A DNA stretch of 64,000 nucleotides from Pleurodeles waltl (GCF_031143425.1 NC_090447.1:138589106-138653105); one strand, 5' to 3'. Shown: positions 9,919 to 21,601, counted from the first letter of the stretch. Made by a program: numbers and translations. Notes: generated from the letters alone by a model not told the origin.

Positions 9919-11720
9919 TGCTCTATCAGCACTTGATGGGCAGTTGAGGGCTCAACAGCAGCAGCAAGGGGGTGAGTTTTTATGTGTAGCTATACTTGTT
10001 GTCTAACCTTTCTAATTTACAGCGATGTAGTATGGAATCAACATGACCGTTGACACACATCCAATGCAGACAAGGATTTCTGGAAGTGCAGATTTCTCAG
10101 ACGGTGTCTGATGCTGTGTTTGGAGTATATTTGTGTGCCAACATATGTCACAAGATTCCTCATCACAAGTCAAGTGCTATCTAGAGCAGACACATGGCAG
10201 CATGTGAAAAAAGGAGTACCTGCATTTTCTCCATGTTATGAGAGACATTTGTACCAAACATGTCCCACTTGAGGATTGAGTCAGGTGTGATGCTCCATCA
10301 CAGATGTGAGTAGGTAATATAGGCCCTATCACTGGTAACATGGCATAGTAAGCACTTCTGAGATAGCTGAAGTTTCAGACTTTACATTGGGAAGTTGGTA
10401 CGGTGAAAATATGATCATGAGCAACTGCACTAAAAGCACTGGAAACATGCGTACAATAGCATAATTCCTTATCTGAAATCTGTTTGAGAAATGTTTTAGC
10501 AAAAATCAATTCATTCCATGTATACAATAGCAGGTTGTCATGAAGCCTTGGTGCTTCTCAAATGTGTATATGAGCCAGTTTGTGTCAAACAACTTGGCTT
10601 TTCCTGCCAGAATGTATTGCTTGAAACAGACATGAATATGTACACATTGTTGACAGAGTTACACATAGCCCAAATGTCATTTAAGTGTCCTTAGTTATGC
10701 CCAGATGGGAAAACAATACTGGTGAGCAAAGTGATAATTGAAATGACAATTGTAAATGGAATGTTCCATCACATAGATGTTGGAGTACCTCATTTTGATA
10801 AGTTAATATTTATCCCAAAACATGTTTCTTTTGGACATGTTGAAAGGTTTTTGCTCTGTACTCAGTGGTGTAGGATTGTATCCAGGTCTATGCATTTACT
10901 AATGCTGTCAAAGCCATTTGTCAGGCAGAGACATAAAAGTGGATAAGAAGCAAAAGGCATACATGGTGTGGGAGCTAACATGGGGAATTTCTAGGCTGTG
11001 AGCAGATGTTTTGTGGAATTCTACTCACATGCATAAGATACTGATGATAAAGAAGCCAAGTTTGTGTGCCTTGAAGCTGGTGCAATCTGTAGATTTTTCA
11101 AATGTTTTCTGAGCAAAGTTCACATTAAACAACAATTTACACAGATACCCTCTAACTGTTTTATCTTTTTTTACAGCATCATCTGAGCAAGGCAAAGATG
11201 ACAGTAGCCACATTGATAGAGAAGGAACTGGGCACTGTGGCCTTGGTGCAGATATCACAGACAACAAGAGACACAGTGCCACTGAGGGTGAGCGGACTGG
11301 TGCAGAGGCCACGAGTGACTCATCAACTACTTTGGAGGACTGCACAGACAACTGGTCCCTAGTGGTAGAGGACCCTAGTACAACTAGTCCATGTACATCG
11401 CCGTCCCCACCCACATTCCAATCTCCACCCTCCCTCTTGCTCCTCCCCCAGTTGGCCACAGCTGCTTCCCTAAAAGGGGTTCCGTCAACTTTGTTGCAGG
11501 CACCTCTCCTCCTGCCCCGGCCTCCCAGGCTGTGCTCAATCAGGAGGCTGTTGATCTTTTGAGGACTATCGCTGTAGGGTAGACTGAACTATTGAATGCA
11601 ATTCAGGGGCTTGCTGGTAAGGATACGCAGATGCTGGCTTATCTGGGTAGCATTTATGGTAACCTGTCTGGCCTGCAGTGGTCATTCCAGGGTCTGGCCT
11701 CCTCATTGACCGCAGCCTCC
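9919..11720 (+). pseudogene. Downstream exons of the split Myb/SANT-like gene
   Basis: A short exon-like piece (9919-9971) lies between an acceptor (cattgcag) and a donor (ggtgagt). After about 1.2 kb without coding signal, a polypyrimidine tract plus acceptor at 11160-11176 leads into an acidic, serine/threonine-rich frame (EQGKDDSSHIDREGTG...). It continues, with frame changes and one stop near 11580, into LLRTIAVG and LLNAIQGLAGKDTQMLAYLG and then a 'GLQWSFQGLASSL' helix ending near 11720. That C-terminal helix repeat is typical of Harbinger Myb-like proteins. Together with the exon at 2508-2671 this is one ancient gene copy split by the 7.2-kb LTR element. The exon structure is inferred from splice-like signals only. 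Confidence 0.4.
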
Positions 11721-11789
11721 CACCCACCCCATCCTCGTGGCCCAACTCCCACCCCTTCCCCATCCCAAATCCCTCTTTCTGGAATTATC

Positions 11790-12260
11790 CAAAACACACA
11801 CACGCCTTTGCATGCACGCTCTCCAACACCCACAAGCATTACATCCTCACACTGACACAACAGAAAACCCAGATACACACATGCAGACCCCATATACTCC
11901 ACTTCCACCACACACACAAGCATCCCCACAGACACCACACCCACCACGACAGAAACACCCACACTCACCACCAGCACACATGCAGACACTACCCCACAAT
12001 GACACAGACATTGCATTCACCATTAGCACACCCGCAGACACCACACCCACCGCTACACAAACACCCACAAACACCACCAGCACACCTACAATCACCACAC
12101 CCACTATGACACACACATGCGCCAACACACCCACAGACAGAACAACCACACATACCACCTCCACAACAGACAAACATACTGAACACAAAAGCCCACACTC
12201 ACTTACAACAGATATCCAGTAAAAAACACAAAGAAAAACATACACCACATACACCATTCA
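11790..12260. repeat. Degenerate CA-rich low-complexity tract
   Basis: About 470 bp of CACACA/CACC-rich sequence such as cacccacagacaccacac, with imperfect units. Open frames on both strands here (Thr/His/Pro-rich or Val/Cys/Gly-rich) are composition artefacts. It adjoins the last Myb/SANT-like exon and is followed by a second C-rich tract (12420-12560). Confidence 0.8.
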
Positions 12261-12974
12261 CCAGGTACCACCATCATCAACAGATACATGCACAACAACC
12301 ACTGACCCTCCCTCTACCTACCAACCCCAACTCCCTTCTGGTCAACCTACCTCTTTCCCCAAAGAGGACCTTATGTTTGCCCTGTCCCTGATGCCTTTCT
12401 CATCCCAGGCCAGCCCTCCCAAACGTCAGACTACCCCACCAAAATGTCTTTGTACCCCTTGAACACCCCACCCAACTCCACCCCACCCCTTCCAAATCTA
12501 AACCCACCCCACCCAAACCAAAAACCACACCTCCCAAACCAAAGAACCCCCTTCCCAGTAAGATCGTTTAGGTGCCTGCCCCATAGATGCCCCTTCCAGA
12601 GGAGGTTTATTTCGGTAGTGACAATAGGAGGCATGTTGCGGGCACGAAGCTCATACTCAAGTAATTCTCTAGTGCCTTTCGTTTTCTTTGTGCTGATCAT
12701 TATTTTACTTATGAGAGCATTATCTAATTTCTATACAATATTTTTGTTTTGACCATACCTTTGTCCTGGCCATATTTGTTTGCTGATGATGTTATTTTTG
12801 CTAATGTCTGTGCCCTGCACTGACTCTAATTTGTGACAGTGGCAAGTACAGGTTGTATAATTTTGTTATTTTTTAAAAATAAATAACATTAGGGTTGTAC
12901 ATTTGTGATGGACATATTAATGTTGGTGCAAACATTCATCATTTTACTAGACAATGAAACCAACATTAATGGGA
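12261..12974. other. C-rich then AT-rich spacer, no supported gene
   Basis: A CCCCACCC-rich stretch to about 12560 is followed by AT-rich DNA. An AATAAA-type motif at about 12878-12890 could be the old poly(A) site of the Myb/SANT-like copy. No gene is seen. Confidence 0.35.
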
Positions 12975-13444
12975 TCATTTGAGTCATTACGAGTGTGGCG
13001 GTCTCAAGACCACCACATTACATCCTGGTGGTTAGACCACCAGCTCCGCCAGGATCATGGATCTCACCGGCCTTCCGGTGGCAGAGATCATAATCCAGAT
13101 TACGACCTTGTTCTCCACCAGCCTTTTCATGGCAGTAAAAGGCTTGCGGAGAACAGGTGTAGGAGGTCACAGAAGGGCCTCTGCACTCCCCATGCACTTG
13201 GCATGAGAGTGCTGGTGCACCCTGCTAGCTACAGCATTGCCACTGGCTCGATTATAAGCGGCTTCAGCCTATGGCAGCATTGACGCAGGTAGCGATCCTT
13301 GGCGGTGATGGTGGACAGTCACCAGTCTTTCACCTATGGTCCCGCTACCATCTAAAGAGGGTGGATGGACGATCATGCCGGTGGATGGGTTTTAGACAGA
13401 AAAGTGACAGCAGGACCGATACCGCCAAGATCGAAATCAGGCCC
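12975..13444. mobile_element. GC-rich foldback MITE, diverged copy
   Basis: Rich in GGCGGT/ACCGCC words and complementary segments. The right end reads ACCGCCAAGATCGAAATC and then AGGCCC, whose complement (GGGCCTGATT...) is the terminal type seen on the perfect hairpin MITE at 60714. An internal ccatgcacttggcatg segment is shared with the GC-rich copies at 46.8-48.8 kb. It has no coding capacity. The left edge is approximate. Confidence 0.55.
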
Positions 13445-13694
13445 AGAGTTCAAAGGCGGCTGGCATCTAAGGAGAGTGTTGTGGCGGGCAAATGGGTGGA
13501 GAGAGGTTTCAAAGTGTGCATGACTGGCTGGCCATCACAAGATGGCTAGCCAAAGGGACACATGCACTTTGAAATTAAGTGCCCAGGTAGGCCTCCCTCC
13601 TCCCTGCTGCTGCCATTCAGCAGGCCCTGCCCCACCCCATCCTGGAACTCGGTTCAGGACAGGTGGATGAAAAATAAAATGGTAATACATTAAC

Positions 13695-15500
13695 TTTATT
13701 TCCATTTTACATTTGATCTCTGGGGCTTTTGGGGGTATTTTATTTGGTGGGGTGACATTCCACAGCTCTAATGGAGCCCCTGCCAGAGTATCTTATATAC
13801 CTGAGCCAGGGTATTTTTAAGGCACCATCACATAGCAAGCAATTCTTCATTATTAGGCAATTAAGACTCAACTCCTTCTTGGACCAGATCCTGATCCAAC
13901 TCAATAGTCGGTAGATGGCTATCTTATCAGAGAGGTACTTAATACCCAGCTCCTCATGCACACAGAAGGTTGACGTGCTTTGGGGGACACTCAATATGTC
14001 GTCTGATGGATTTATTTTCCTCAATCTAGAGAACATTAGAAGCCAGGATATCCCAGATGTCACTCCAATGCATTGTCTTTGAGACACACTTGGCCTGATA
14101 GATCTGAATGAGAGCCTTGAGTGGCCTACTTCCCAACCTAGACGCAAAACTGAAGATAGCACCAATGGATTTCCTAAACTCCTGCTTCTTGGCTAAAACC
14201 AAGGATTTACAGCATGTTTTAGAGTCAAATAACACCCCCAGATAGGGAAAGCTCCTGACCATTGCTAGCATGTGATGATTCATGGTAAAGGTCTTGGTTC
14301 GAGATGACTGAGGCCCGCCATCATGATATATGATTTGCTGAAATTGACAGACAGGTCTAACTCTGGCATGAAAGAGTCAAAGGAGTTCAAAAGATTATGC
14401 AAGCCATTAGCCTTCCTTGGCATCAACAGAGCATCATCCATGTAAAGGAATACAGGGAGGTAACGGAAGTCTACAAGTGGACAGTCTGTGTTGGCTGCAA
14501 TTGAGGCCTGGTGCAGCACATTTATTTAAAGGGTAAATGGAAATGGGCTGAGGATACATGCTTGTTGGACTCCAAGACTAGTTTTTAAACTGTTTGTACA
14601 GGCAGAGTGATTCGTATACCTAACTGACGGGGTTGTATTTGTGTTAAGGTCTCATAAAAAGTATACTACATTAGGGTCTACCCCCAGGCCCAAGAGGATG
14701 TTCCACAACTCATCGCAATTGATCCGGTTGAACACGTCCATGAGGTCCATAAAGGCCAGGTAACTGATTCAGAGAGGGTAATAGTGTACTTAATAATCAC
14801 CATATAGAGATAAATGTATTGATCAATGGTCAATTTACCCGACTGAAAACCATATTGGCAGCCTGAAGCAATGTTGGTTTTGTCTGACCGGCTTCCTAGT
14901 CTGTCTAATATCACCTGCCCCAGAACCTTGACGACTGAGTCTATAAGCAAAATAGGCCTATAGCTCTGCGGGTTGTTTTTGTTACCCTTTTTAAAGATGG
15001 GCACTATAATGGCTGACAACCAAGAAGGAGGAGGTCCATCCCTTACTGCTGCATTCAAAATCAAAGTCAATATTGGGCCTTAAAACTCTATATTACTAAC
15101 ATATAAATTGGGCAGAATGCCATCGGGTCCTGGGGTCTTTTGTCTTGTGAAATCCTTGATGCCCTGTGTAGTCTCTTCCAGACTAAAAAAGAGGATTGAT
15201 CTCACCAACTCAGCTCCTCCTAACACCATTGTGAAATAAACCTGTACAGTTGTAAATGCCCTCAAAATGGGCTACCCAGCCGCACAGGTGATATGATGCA
15301 ACAAATTAGGGGTGTTTTCCTGAGCAAAGCAGGGCTGATTGATTTTATGCCAAAAGGCGGAGCTATTTCTCACTGTGCAGATTTGTACCAAGTCCTCCCA
15401 CGCTTTGTCGACCAAGGTCTTTTTCCTCCTCTTTAATTCCTTCTTATAAGAGTGCCAGCAGATTACAACTGGAACACTATCTATAGGGGTGTGCACTATT
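13695..15500 (-). pseudogene. 5'-truncated LINE (non-LTR retrotransposon) reverse transcriptase
   Basis: Minus-strand fragments in several frames follow LINE pol order. QKTPGPDGI (about 15150) comes first, then a finger block with VPIFKKGNKNNPQSYRPI (about 15000), then GFQSGKLTIDQ (about 14840), then the catalytic box FLYMDDALLM (about 14440), and finally VRSFPYLGVLFDSK (about 14240) and a C-terminal tail to 13740. Multiple frameshifts make it dead. The box is YMDD rather than the YADD common in LINEs. An AATAAA on the minus strand (13700-13695) fits the 3' end. The endonuclease domain is absent, so truncation is near 15.5 kb. The clade is not resolved. Confidence 0.75.
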
Positions 15501-16703
15501 TCTAGATTCTTATGGGGAGAGCCATGAGACTACCTGCTGTACCTGCAAATGCACTTGTGAACATAATAGATGACATGGTACTTGAGTATTGCAAAGAATT
15601 AGCTGATGTAGGGTATAGTGTCTCCAGATGGTCTTGCCTTTGGTGTGCCAGTGGAGCACCCGCTGCATGTGCCTGTTGCACAGTCACACTGCAACCTCCA
15701 TTAAGTAGATCCTGGGTAGGCGGGGCTCAGGTGATGGGATGGGAGAAAAGCGTGAAGTTGGGGGATGCGGGGGCTGAGCGGGGGCAAACTGGCGGGCAAA
15801 AGAGCTGGAAAAGCTCAGGGAGGCTAGGGGGCTAAAAGACTGAGCAGGCAGCAGCTGGGCAGCTGGGCAGAGGGAGGCAACAGACCAGACACTAAGTGCA
15901 GGCGCTATGTAGCACTTCGCAGCAGTGTCAGGTGACCAGGGGGACATGGAGGAAATAATGGGATTCATATTTGAGCGGACTGAATATCTGTTACTGTTGT
16001 GATGGAGTAACCCATCGGCCATCATACTTTTTCAGCATATTCTCATTGACTTACTGCAAAGTATCTCACAGTGCTGTATTCTAAGTAAAATCCAAGGTGT
16101 TACACCCTTTCTGCCCTTGTAGTTGGCTTGTGTGCCATCCAAGGGTGTTTTTCAGAAAAAAAGCAGTTTTCTACCTTCTCTTTGGCTACACTTTAGCAGT
16201 TCTTGGACCAACTCCTGCTCCCGGTGGGCTGGTGCCAACATGACCAGGCCTTGGAGGAGTTTGTGTAGCCTGCTACATGGAACTCTAGGAAGATGCTAAA
16301 AAACTCTGTCACACTATGTGGAGTTCCGCTAGCTGGCAGAGTCTTGCTGTGCCCGTTCGCGTGACGTTTAACGTCACTGGCAATGCAAAGAGGTCCTCAT
16401 GCTGAAATTCTCGTGGGAACGACACCACACGGTTCACATGGGAGCAGCCATCTTATCTTTTGCTCTGTTATTGTGCTGGGGCCTAGTTTTTATTCCTCTT
16501 ATATCAGTCCCATCCAAACACTTTTAAAACTTATTTTCCCCTAGCTTCTGTTTTATTACATTACCTTTTTTCGTTGTGTTTTTTATATTTTAACTTTTTT
16601 CCAATTTTATTTGTTTTTTGTGATTTTGTTTAAATTTTTAAATTTTTTTGCTTTACTTTTTTTCCCTTCCTTCTTGCTTATCTCCTCCAAAGTCCCCAGT
16701 CCC
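15501..16703. other. No supported gene; contains a CRE-like palindrome
   Basis: Short frames only. At 16361-16377 lies the 17-bp palindrome GTGACGTTTAACGTCAC, two inverted TGACGT half-sites. A T-rich tract (16560-16670) precedes the weak exon that starts at 16704. Confidence 0.3.
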
Positions 16704-16957
16704 ATGTCAAAGCAGGGGAGCAGCAGCGAAAGGCCTGCAACCACCACCGGCAGCCGCTTCCCCCAGTGTCACCTCCATTCTACCTTAGCAGGCCGGGGTC
16801 TGGGTACGGCCTCGGGAGTGCCAGCAATGCTGAGAGAGGGTGCACGGCAGCTCTGGGGTCTGGCACACCCAGCAATAGCTAATGCACCGGTGGGCCGATA
16901 TCCTTGAGTGTGAATCAGACATGCTTGAACAGCTTGGCATAGAGGTTGCGGGTCTCA
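16704..16957 (+). pseudogene. Putative first exon of an unknown, probably transposon-derived gene
   Basis: An ATG opens a frame starting MSKQGSSSERPATTTGSR. It stops at 16907, and the GC-rich sequence continues to a donor-like ca|gtgagt at 16957. The base composition differs sharply from the AT-rich surroundings. Exon-like islands at about 18345-18430 (after ttttttctag) and 21270-21601 could belong to the same gene. I do not recognise the protein. Treat this as a weak suggestion. Confidence 0.2.
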
Positions 16958-18550
16958 GTGAGTAATAATTAATTATAAGTTGTGTTCCACGCTAAAAGGT
17001 TCTTCCCAAATAGCAAGCATGCTGCTTAGACGCACGTAAGTTAACTTTATGTTACAAATATAATATTATGTGATTGTTTTGTCATCTAGACAGGTGCTCA
17101 GTGCAACCTAATTGTACTTGTGTTTGGCCCTTGGGCTGATTAAGAAGTAATGCAAAGACTCCTCCTGTGCCCTGTCTTGTTTAAGATAGTCATGGTTAAT
17201 ATTATTATTAGTGAGTTAGCATGTTCTCTCCCTTCTCTTTGCCTTTATTTTTTGTCGCTCGTATGGTGCCAACTGCCAAGCAATTTCCCAGTGATGTGTA
17301 ATAATTTTGTATGCATGCATCCAATCTATGCATTGATAGATTGAGAATGAAATGAGAAATGCAGAAATCATTCATTGCAATTTACTAGTAATTCCAAAAT
17401 GTAGTTTAGGAAGTTTGGAATGCGGTTAGGAAATTTGGAATAGGGTTAGGAAATTGGGAATAGGATGGTCCATGATGCTAGTATTATTATACAGCCACTC
17501 TGAACCCCTGATGGAAAAATGTTACCGCGTTTGCCTTTTCCTTTAAAAAAACATGAATATTCTTTGAGCGATTTTTCATTAACAGTACCACTAATCTTTT
17601 CTTCATTTTTTCTTACGTCATCCAGCATCCAGATTTATCTGTTTCGTAAATTCTTCTTATCCCTGCATTATCCTATTTACATATTTTCTATATTTCAAAT
17701 TTCTTAGCTTCAAACTGTCTGGCTGTACTAGTCTGTCTGTAGCTTCCTTTCTTTTGCTTTGTCAATGAGCTTTCCCTCTCCCCTTATATATCTTGTGGAG
17801 TGGTAGTATGGCTCAGAGAACCCATGTATTGAAGATTGCATGCCCATGTAAGGTATTCTACCCATGTTTCGTAAGAAGGCTTACTCTTCCTTGCTCAAGC
17901 TCAATTATTAAAAAAGGAAAAAAATATGTTTTTAAACATGGTCATGTAATTGTTTGCACCCTCCAACATTATGTATTTATTATTATACTAGTAGTTGAAG
18001 ACCATGCACCATGGTTGTAGGTATGAGAAGGATGGCCCCATTGCATTAGCCAACCAAGACCATATATCCTCCATTGACCAATTCTTGCACCCTATTATTT
18101 CTCCTTAAAAACTCTGATTCATCAATAGCTAGTTCTGCCCCTCCATTACCAAACGCTTTTTTCATTTTACTTGACTACCTGGCCTTTAAAAAATTGCCAA
18201 CCAACAAAATGCCCACCTGATATTTTGATAGAAGAGAAGTCTGTAACCGAAGTATAGTGAAGTATTGCGGTTGTATTTTGCTATTAAAAAAAAACAGTAG
18301 GGGATGCATATCTGGCATCTAAATTGCATAATGTTTTTTTCTAGCCGCACCGACCGGGTCCAGCAGCAACAGCACCAGGGCAGACATGGTTGCAGGAGAG
18401 GATGGAGGTGGAGTCCTGGTGGCGGCAGTGGTGGGTGGTGGTAACTCCTTTTGCTTGCTTATTGACAATTAGTAATATAGTCACTACAAGGGTGTACTAG
18501 AGTTGTTGACTTTAGCAGATACAGCAGGAGTTAAGTATTGATGGCCTCTT
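16958..18550. other. AT-rich sequence, no supported gene
   Basis: Mostly AT-rich. It holds a short exon-like GC island at about 18345-18430 bounded by acceptor-like ttttttctag and donor-like ggtggtaac, encoding a Gln/Arg/Gly-rich stretch. I see nothing else. Confidence 0.3.
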
Positions 18551-18599
18551 CTATCTGCAACTCAGCAGACTAAGGTTCATAAAATGTACTTGAACTATG

Positions 18600-18900
18600 A
18601 TGTTTTTGGATAAATGAAAGAATGATGGAAGGAGAAAGGATGGGTGAAATATAATATGAGTGAAAGAATGTGTGGGAGGAAGGGTGCATAATAATCTTAT
18701 AGGTGGGTGATAAGGATGATAGGATGCATGAGTGGGTGAACAATGGATGAAAGGGTATTCAGGTAAAAGGATGCCTGCCCAGGTGGGTGAAAGCATTCCA
18801 TGCTTCCATGGGTGAATGGACTTCTCAGGTGGGTTGGATATCTTGGATGGGTAAGTGAGAGAAAGGATGCATGGGTGGGTATGGGGTAAATGGGTGCTGG
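18600..18900 (+). repeat. Degenerate GGATGGGTGAA-type simple repeat
   Basis: Repeated imperfect words gggtga, ggatg, gaaagg and atgg over about 300 bp suggest an old minisatellite. Frames across it are His/Pro/Thr-rich artefacts. Confidence 0.6.
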
Positions 18901-19829
18901 TGAAAGCTTAGTTGAGAGCCATGGTTGGAATTTAAATGGTTTTAAATGGTAAAGGACTGGATGATAGAATGTAAAGCTTAAATGGTGTGTATCAAAGCCA
19001 AGGGTGAAGAAACATATGAGTACTAGAAGAACAAATTTGCAATGATGAATAGATGAAAGCTTGAAATTAAGAATCAAAGGAGCTCTTCTGGATAGGGGTG
19101 TTCTTCTCACCTACTTTACTTGCTTGTTTTTTATCAAAGGTTTGATTCAAAGGGTTGGATGGTATTTCTGAATATTCCCTTGATAATATTTTTCAAGGCA
19201 GTTAATATATATTCCAGCATCCATTAACCATCACCTCCCTCCCTCGCTATGGCCTTTCACCAGTGCCAACCATGATGACCTAATAGCTGCATGTTCATCA
19301 GAATCGCCACTGCAATGTTGGCTGTACAATGTGTGTCACCTTAAGTTAACTTAATATGTCAAACAATTTTCAATGCATGGCAAAGCAAAGACAAGGTGTG
19401 TTTCCCTTCCCTCCTAGTGCCCACTGGGTCAGTTGCTTCCTAGCACTTCACTCTTTTAATCTTTCTTAAGTTCTGTCACAGCCTTCCAAATAATTGGAAA
19501 AATCCATTCTTTGCTTGCGCCACATTTTTCCAGACAAGTTATATAAAGATAATTCATTATGGCTTCCATAACAGATTTACTTCTGTTCAAAGTTTTCCCT
19601 TTCAACATTTGCCAACCACAGTGAATCACACTACCAGCCAAACATTAAACACATGATTGGACAAGAATGGCCACAGCACACCGATAGTATAGTCCAATAG
19701 TGTGGCAGGGATGAGTAACCCTCATCTTATGTTGCTATGAAGCAAAGTTGAAAGGAGTCTCAAGTCCTGTTTGTAGAGGGTGTCTTTTATTTGTAGATAC
19801 TGGAAATCATTGTGTCATCAGCGTGATAC

Positions 19830-19871
19830 AGCCAACACGTGTTTCGTCACACCAGTGACTTTATCAAGGCT
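19830..19871 (-). ncRNA. Degenerate hammerhead-like motif (left arm, mirror copy)
   Basis: Reverse-complement copy of the motif at 20133-20174, at the mirrored position about the palindrome centre. The same two core deviations are present, so they predate or were copied with the inversion. Confidence 0.5.
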
Positions 19872-20132
19872 TCTTAGAGTGGAACTAATGAGAATGTGGT
19901 TGAGTGAGAGAACATGAATGCAGACCCTGGTAAGCCTGTGGTCGGAACCTGAAGTGGCGAAGGGACGTGTGTCAACGAGCTATTTTGGACGAGTACTCGT
20001 AGTAGGAGTACTCGTCCAAAATAGCTCGTTGACACACGTCCCTTCGCCACTTCAGGTTCCGACCACAGGCTTACCAGGGTCTGCATTCATGTTCTCTCAC
20101 TCAACCACATTCTCATTAGTTCCACTCTAAGA

Positions 20133-20174
20133 AGCCTTGATAAAGTCACTGGTGTGACGAAACACGTGTTGGCT
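20133..20174 (+). ncRNA. Degenerate type I hammerhead-ribozyme-like motif (right arm)
   Basis: Order of parts: stem I strand AGCC (20133-20136); core TTGATAA where the consensus is CTGANGA; one extra A; stem II GTCAC-TGGT-GTGAC (20145-20158); conserved GAAA (20159-20162); a short stem III C/G pair closing loop ACGT (20163-20168); TT before the expected cleavage point (after 20170); stem I strand GGCT (20171-20174), which pairs with AGCC. Two core bases (C3, G8) deviate and one base is inserted, so self-cleavage is doubtful in this copy. Confidence 0.5.
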
Positions 20175-20545
20175 GTATCACGCTGATGACACAATGATTT
20201 CCAGTATCTACAAATAAAAGACACCCTCTACAAACAGGACTTGAGACTCCTTTCAACTTTGCTTCATAGCAACATAAGATAAGGGTTACTCATCCCTGCC
20301 ACACTATTGGACTATACTATCGGTGTGCTGTGGCCATTCTTGTCCAATTTTGTCTTCGGGTATCCCAATACCCTTTTTGGTGCCTACCGGGTAGTAAGGC
20401 ACTGGGCCAGTTTGCACCTGATCTTGCTGTTACTTTGTTACTTGTGTAAAATTATTGTTTTACTGCCTAGATGTGCGGCGCCTTTCACCCTTACTACCCT
20501 ATTGTGCTTTGCCTAAGGCGTCTCTTTTCTGATTAAACACATGAT

Positions 20546-21250
20546 GATGATGAGGAATCGATCAGTAAAGTCTGTACTCTACCTACCCAGCCTAATCCCC
20601 TCTACCTTATCCTGCAGTTGAGTAAGTTAAGAAGATTCCTTTCCTTACTGCAAAGCAAATCTATTTTTTATAAAAAGTAATTATTACAAAGTGTGGTGGA
20701 GGAGGATGATGAGGACTATGAGTAAAGTGGTACTAAGTAAGTGCCTTGATTTTCCCAAATGGGATAGTCTGTGACAAATGCCCCAAATAAAAATCTATAT
20801 ATATCCCATCTCTTAATCCTTTCCTTGTACTGCTGTACATCACTTTTCCCACCATCTACTTATGGCATACAGGATGTCTGCATGATTGACTTTATTAAAC
20901 TACGTGGCGTGTTTCATTCTTAGTATTCATCGGCCTTGTAGTCTGGGTACAATTGAAAGGCATTTATTTAAGAGAAGAACCGGGCCATTGGAATAAGGTA
21001 ATTTTCTAGTACAGCTGCCCCAGCTGCATACAGTTATGAGTAAGACTAGGGTGCCAGCTGAGCTAGCAATGCCACCATTAATTTAGTACAACAGGAGACA
21101 GAAGAATACTTGTACTCCATAGTACATAATGGCTGTGACACTAATCATTTTAAAATTGAATGGCCTTAGGTGACCACCAAATGTACTGCTATTGGGCCAT
21201 TATACTATATGATTTTGAACAAGTGTTTTGCTCAGAGCACTGTTTACAAT
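20546..21250. other. No supported gene
   Basis: AT-rich spacer containing a short GATGATGATG run and no frame, hairpin or terminal repeat that I recognise. Confidence 0.35.
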
Positions 21251-21269
21251 TTCTTTCTTTTTTTTCTTT

Positions 21270-21601
21270 CTTGATATAGTTGTTCCGGCTGGTCCACCCT
21301 CACTTCAGAAAATAGCAACCCGTCTGCTGCGGCAGAAGCTGGGGGCCATCAGGGCCGAGTATCAGCAGCTGGTGGTCCTCGAGGAGGAGGAGGTGGGCAG
21401 TTGCTGCCAATACCCAGGGACCCAGCCAGACCCCAACGCCTCCAGCCCACCCCCAACAACACCAGTGCTGCAGTTCCAGGGCAGCCGCCCACCACCATAC
21501 CATCACTCCAACCCCCTGACACTGTTTTCCAACGCCGCGCCCTTCAAAGTCTGGTGCCAATAGAGGTCAAGCAAGCACGCATGGAGGGGCTCCTCAAATG
21601 A
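21270..21601 (+). pseudogene. Putative terminal coding exon, unidentified (possible Myb/SANT-like C-terminus)
   Basis: A strong polypyrimidine tract and acceptor (cttgatatag, about 21275) lead into a frame encoding LLRQKLGAIRAEYQQLVVLE. A frame change near 21400 is needed to reach a proline-rich segment and the C-terminus ending VKQARMEGLLK at 21601. An AATAAA at about 21861 follows. The helix plus proline-rich layout is like the other transposon Myb/SANT-like C-termini in this window, but I cannot name the protein. Confidence 0.3.

Larger units (their letters stand above)
19656..20348. repeat. 693-bp near-perfect palindrome
   Basis: Arms 19656-19998 and 20006-20348 are reverse complements around the spacer gtagtag (centre 20002). 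Comparing the arms I found a single mismatch (g/a in the ...agat(g/a)aggg segment). The two 70-residue frames in the arms are mirror images of each other and are not genes. Confidence 0.95.
19658..20531 (+). mobile_element. Non-autonomous Penelope-like (or retrozyme-like) insertion with inverted terminal copy
   Basis: An exact 14-bp direct repeat, ATTAAACACATGAT, flanks the segment (19644-19657 and 20532-20545), as expected for a retroposed target duplication. The insertion consists of a 343-bp left arm, a 7-bp spacer, a 343-bp right arm that is the reverse complement of the left, and a 183-bp unique tail (20349-20531). Each arm contains a hammerhead-ribozyme-like fold. Penelope-like elements are known to carry hammerhead motifs, long variable target duplications and inverted, 5'-truncated second copies, which together fit this structure. 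No reverse transcriptase or GIY-YIG frame is present, so it would depend on enzymes from elsewhere. Confidence 0.6.

Noticed and set aside
11654..12257. Thr/His/Pro- and Val/Cys/Gly-rich frames of up to 161 codons on both strands
   Set aside because: Generated by the CA-rich low-complexity tract, with no domain or splice context.
18697..19110. 137-codon minus-strand Pro/His/Ser-rich frame
   Set aside because: Explained by the degenerate GGATGGGTGAA-type simple repeat.
19874..20130. Twin 70-codon frames starting MQTLVSLWSEPEVAKG on both strands
   Set aside because: Mirror images created by the palindrome; nothing indicates coding.
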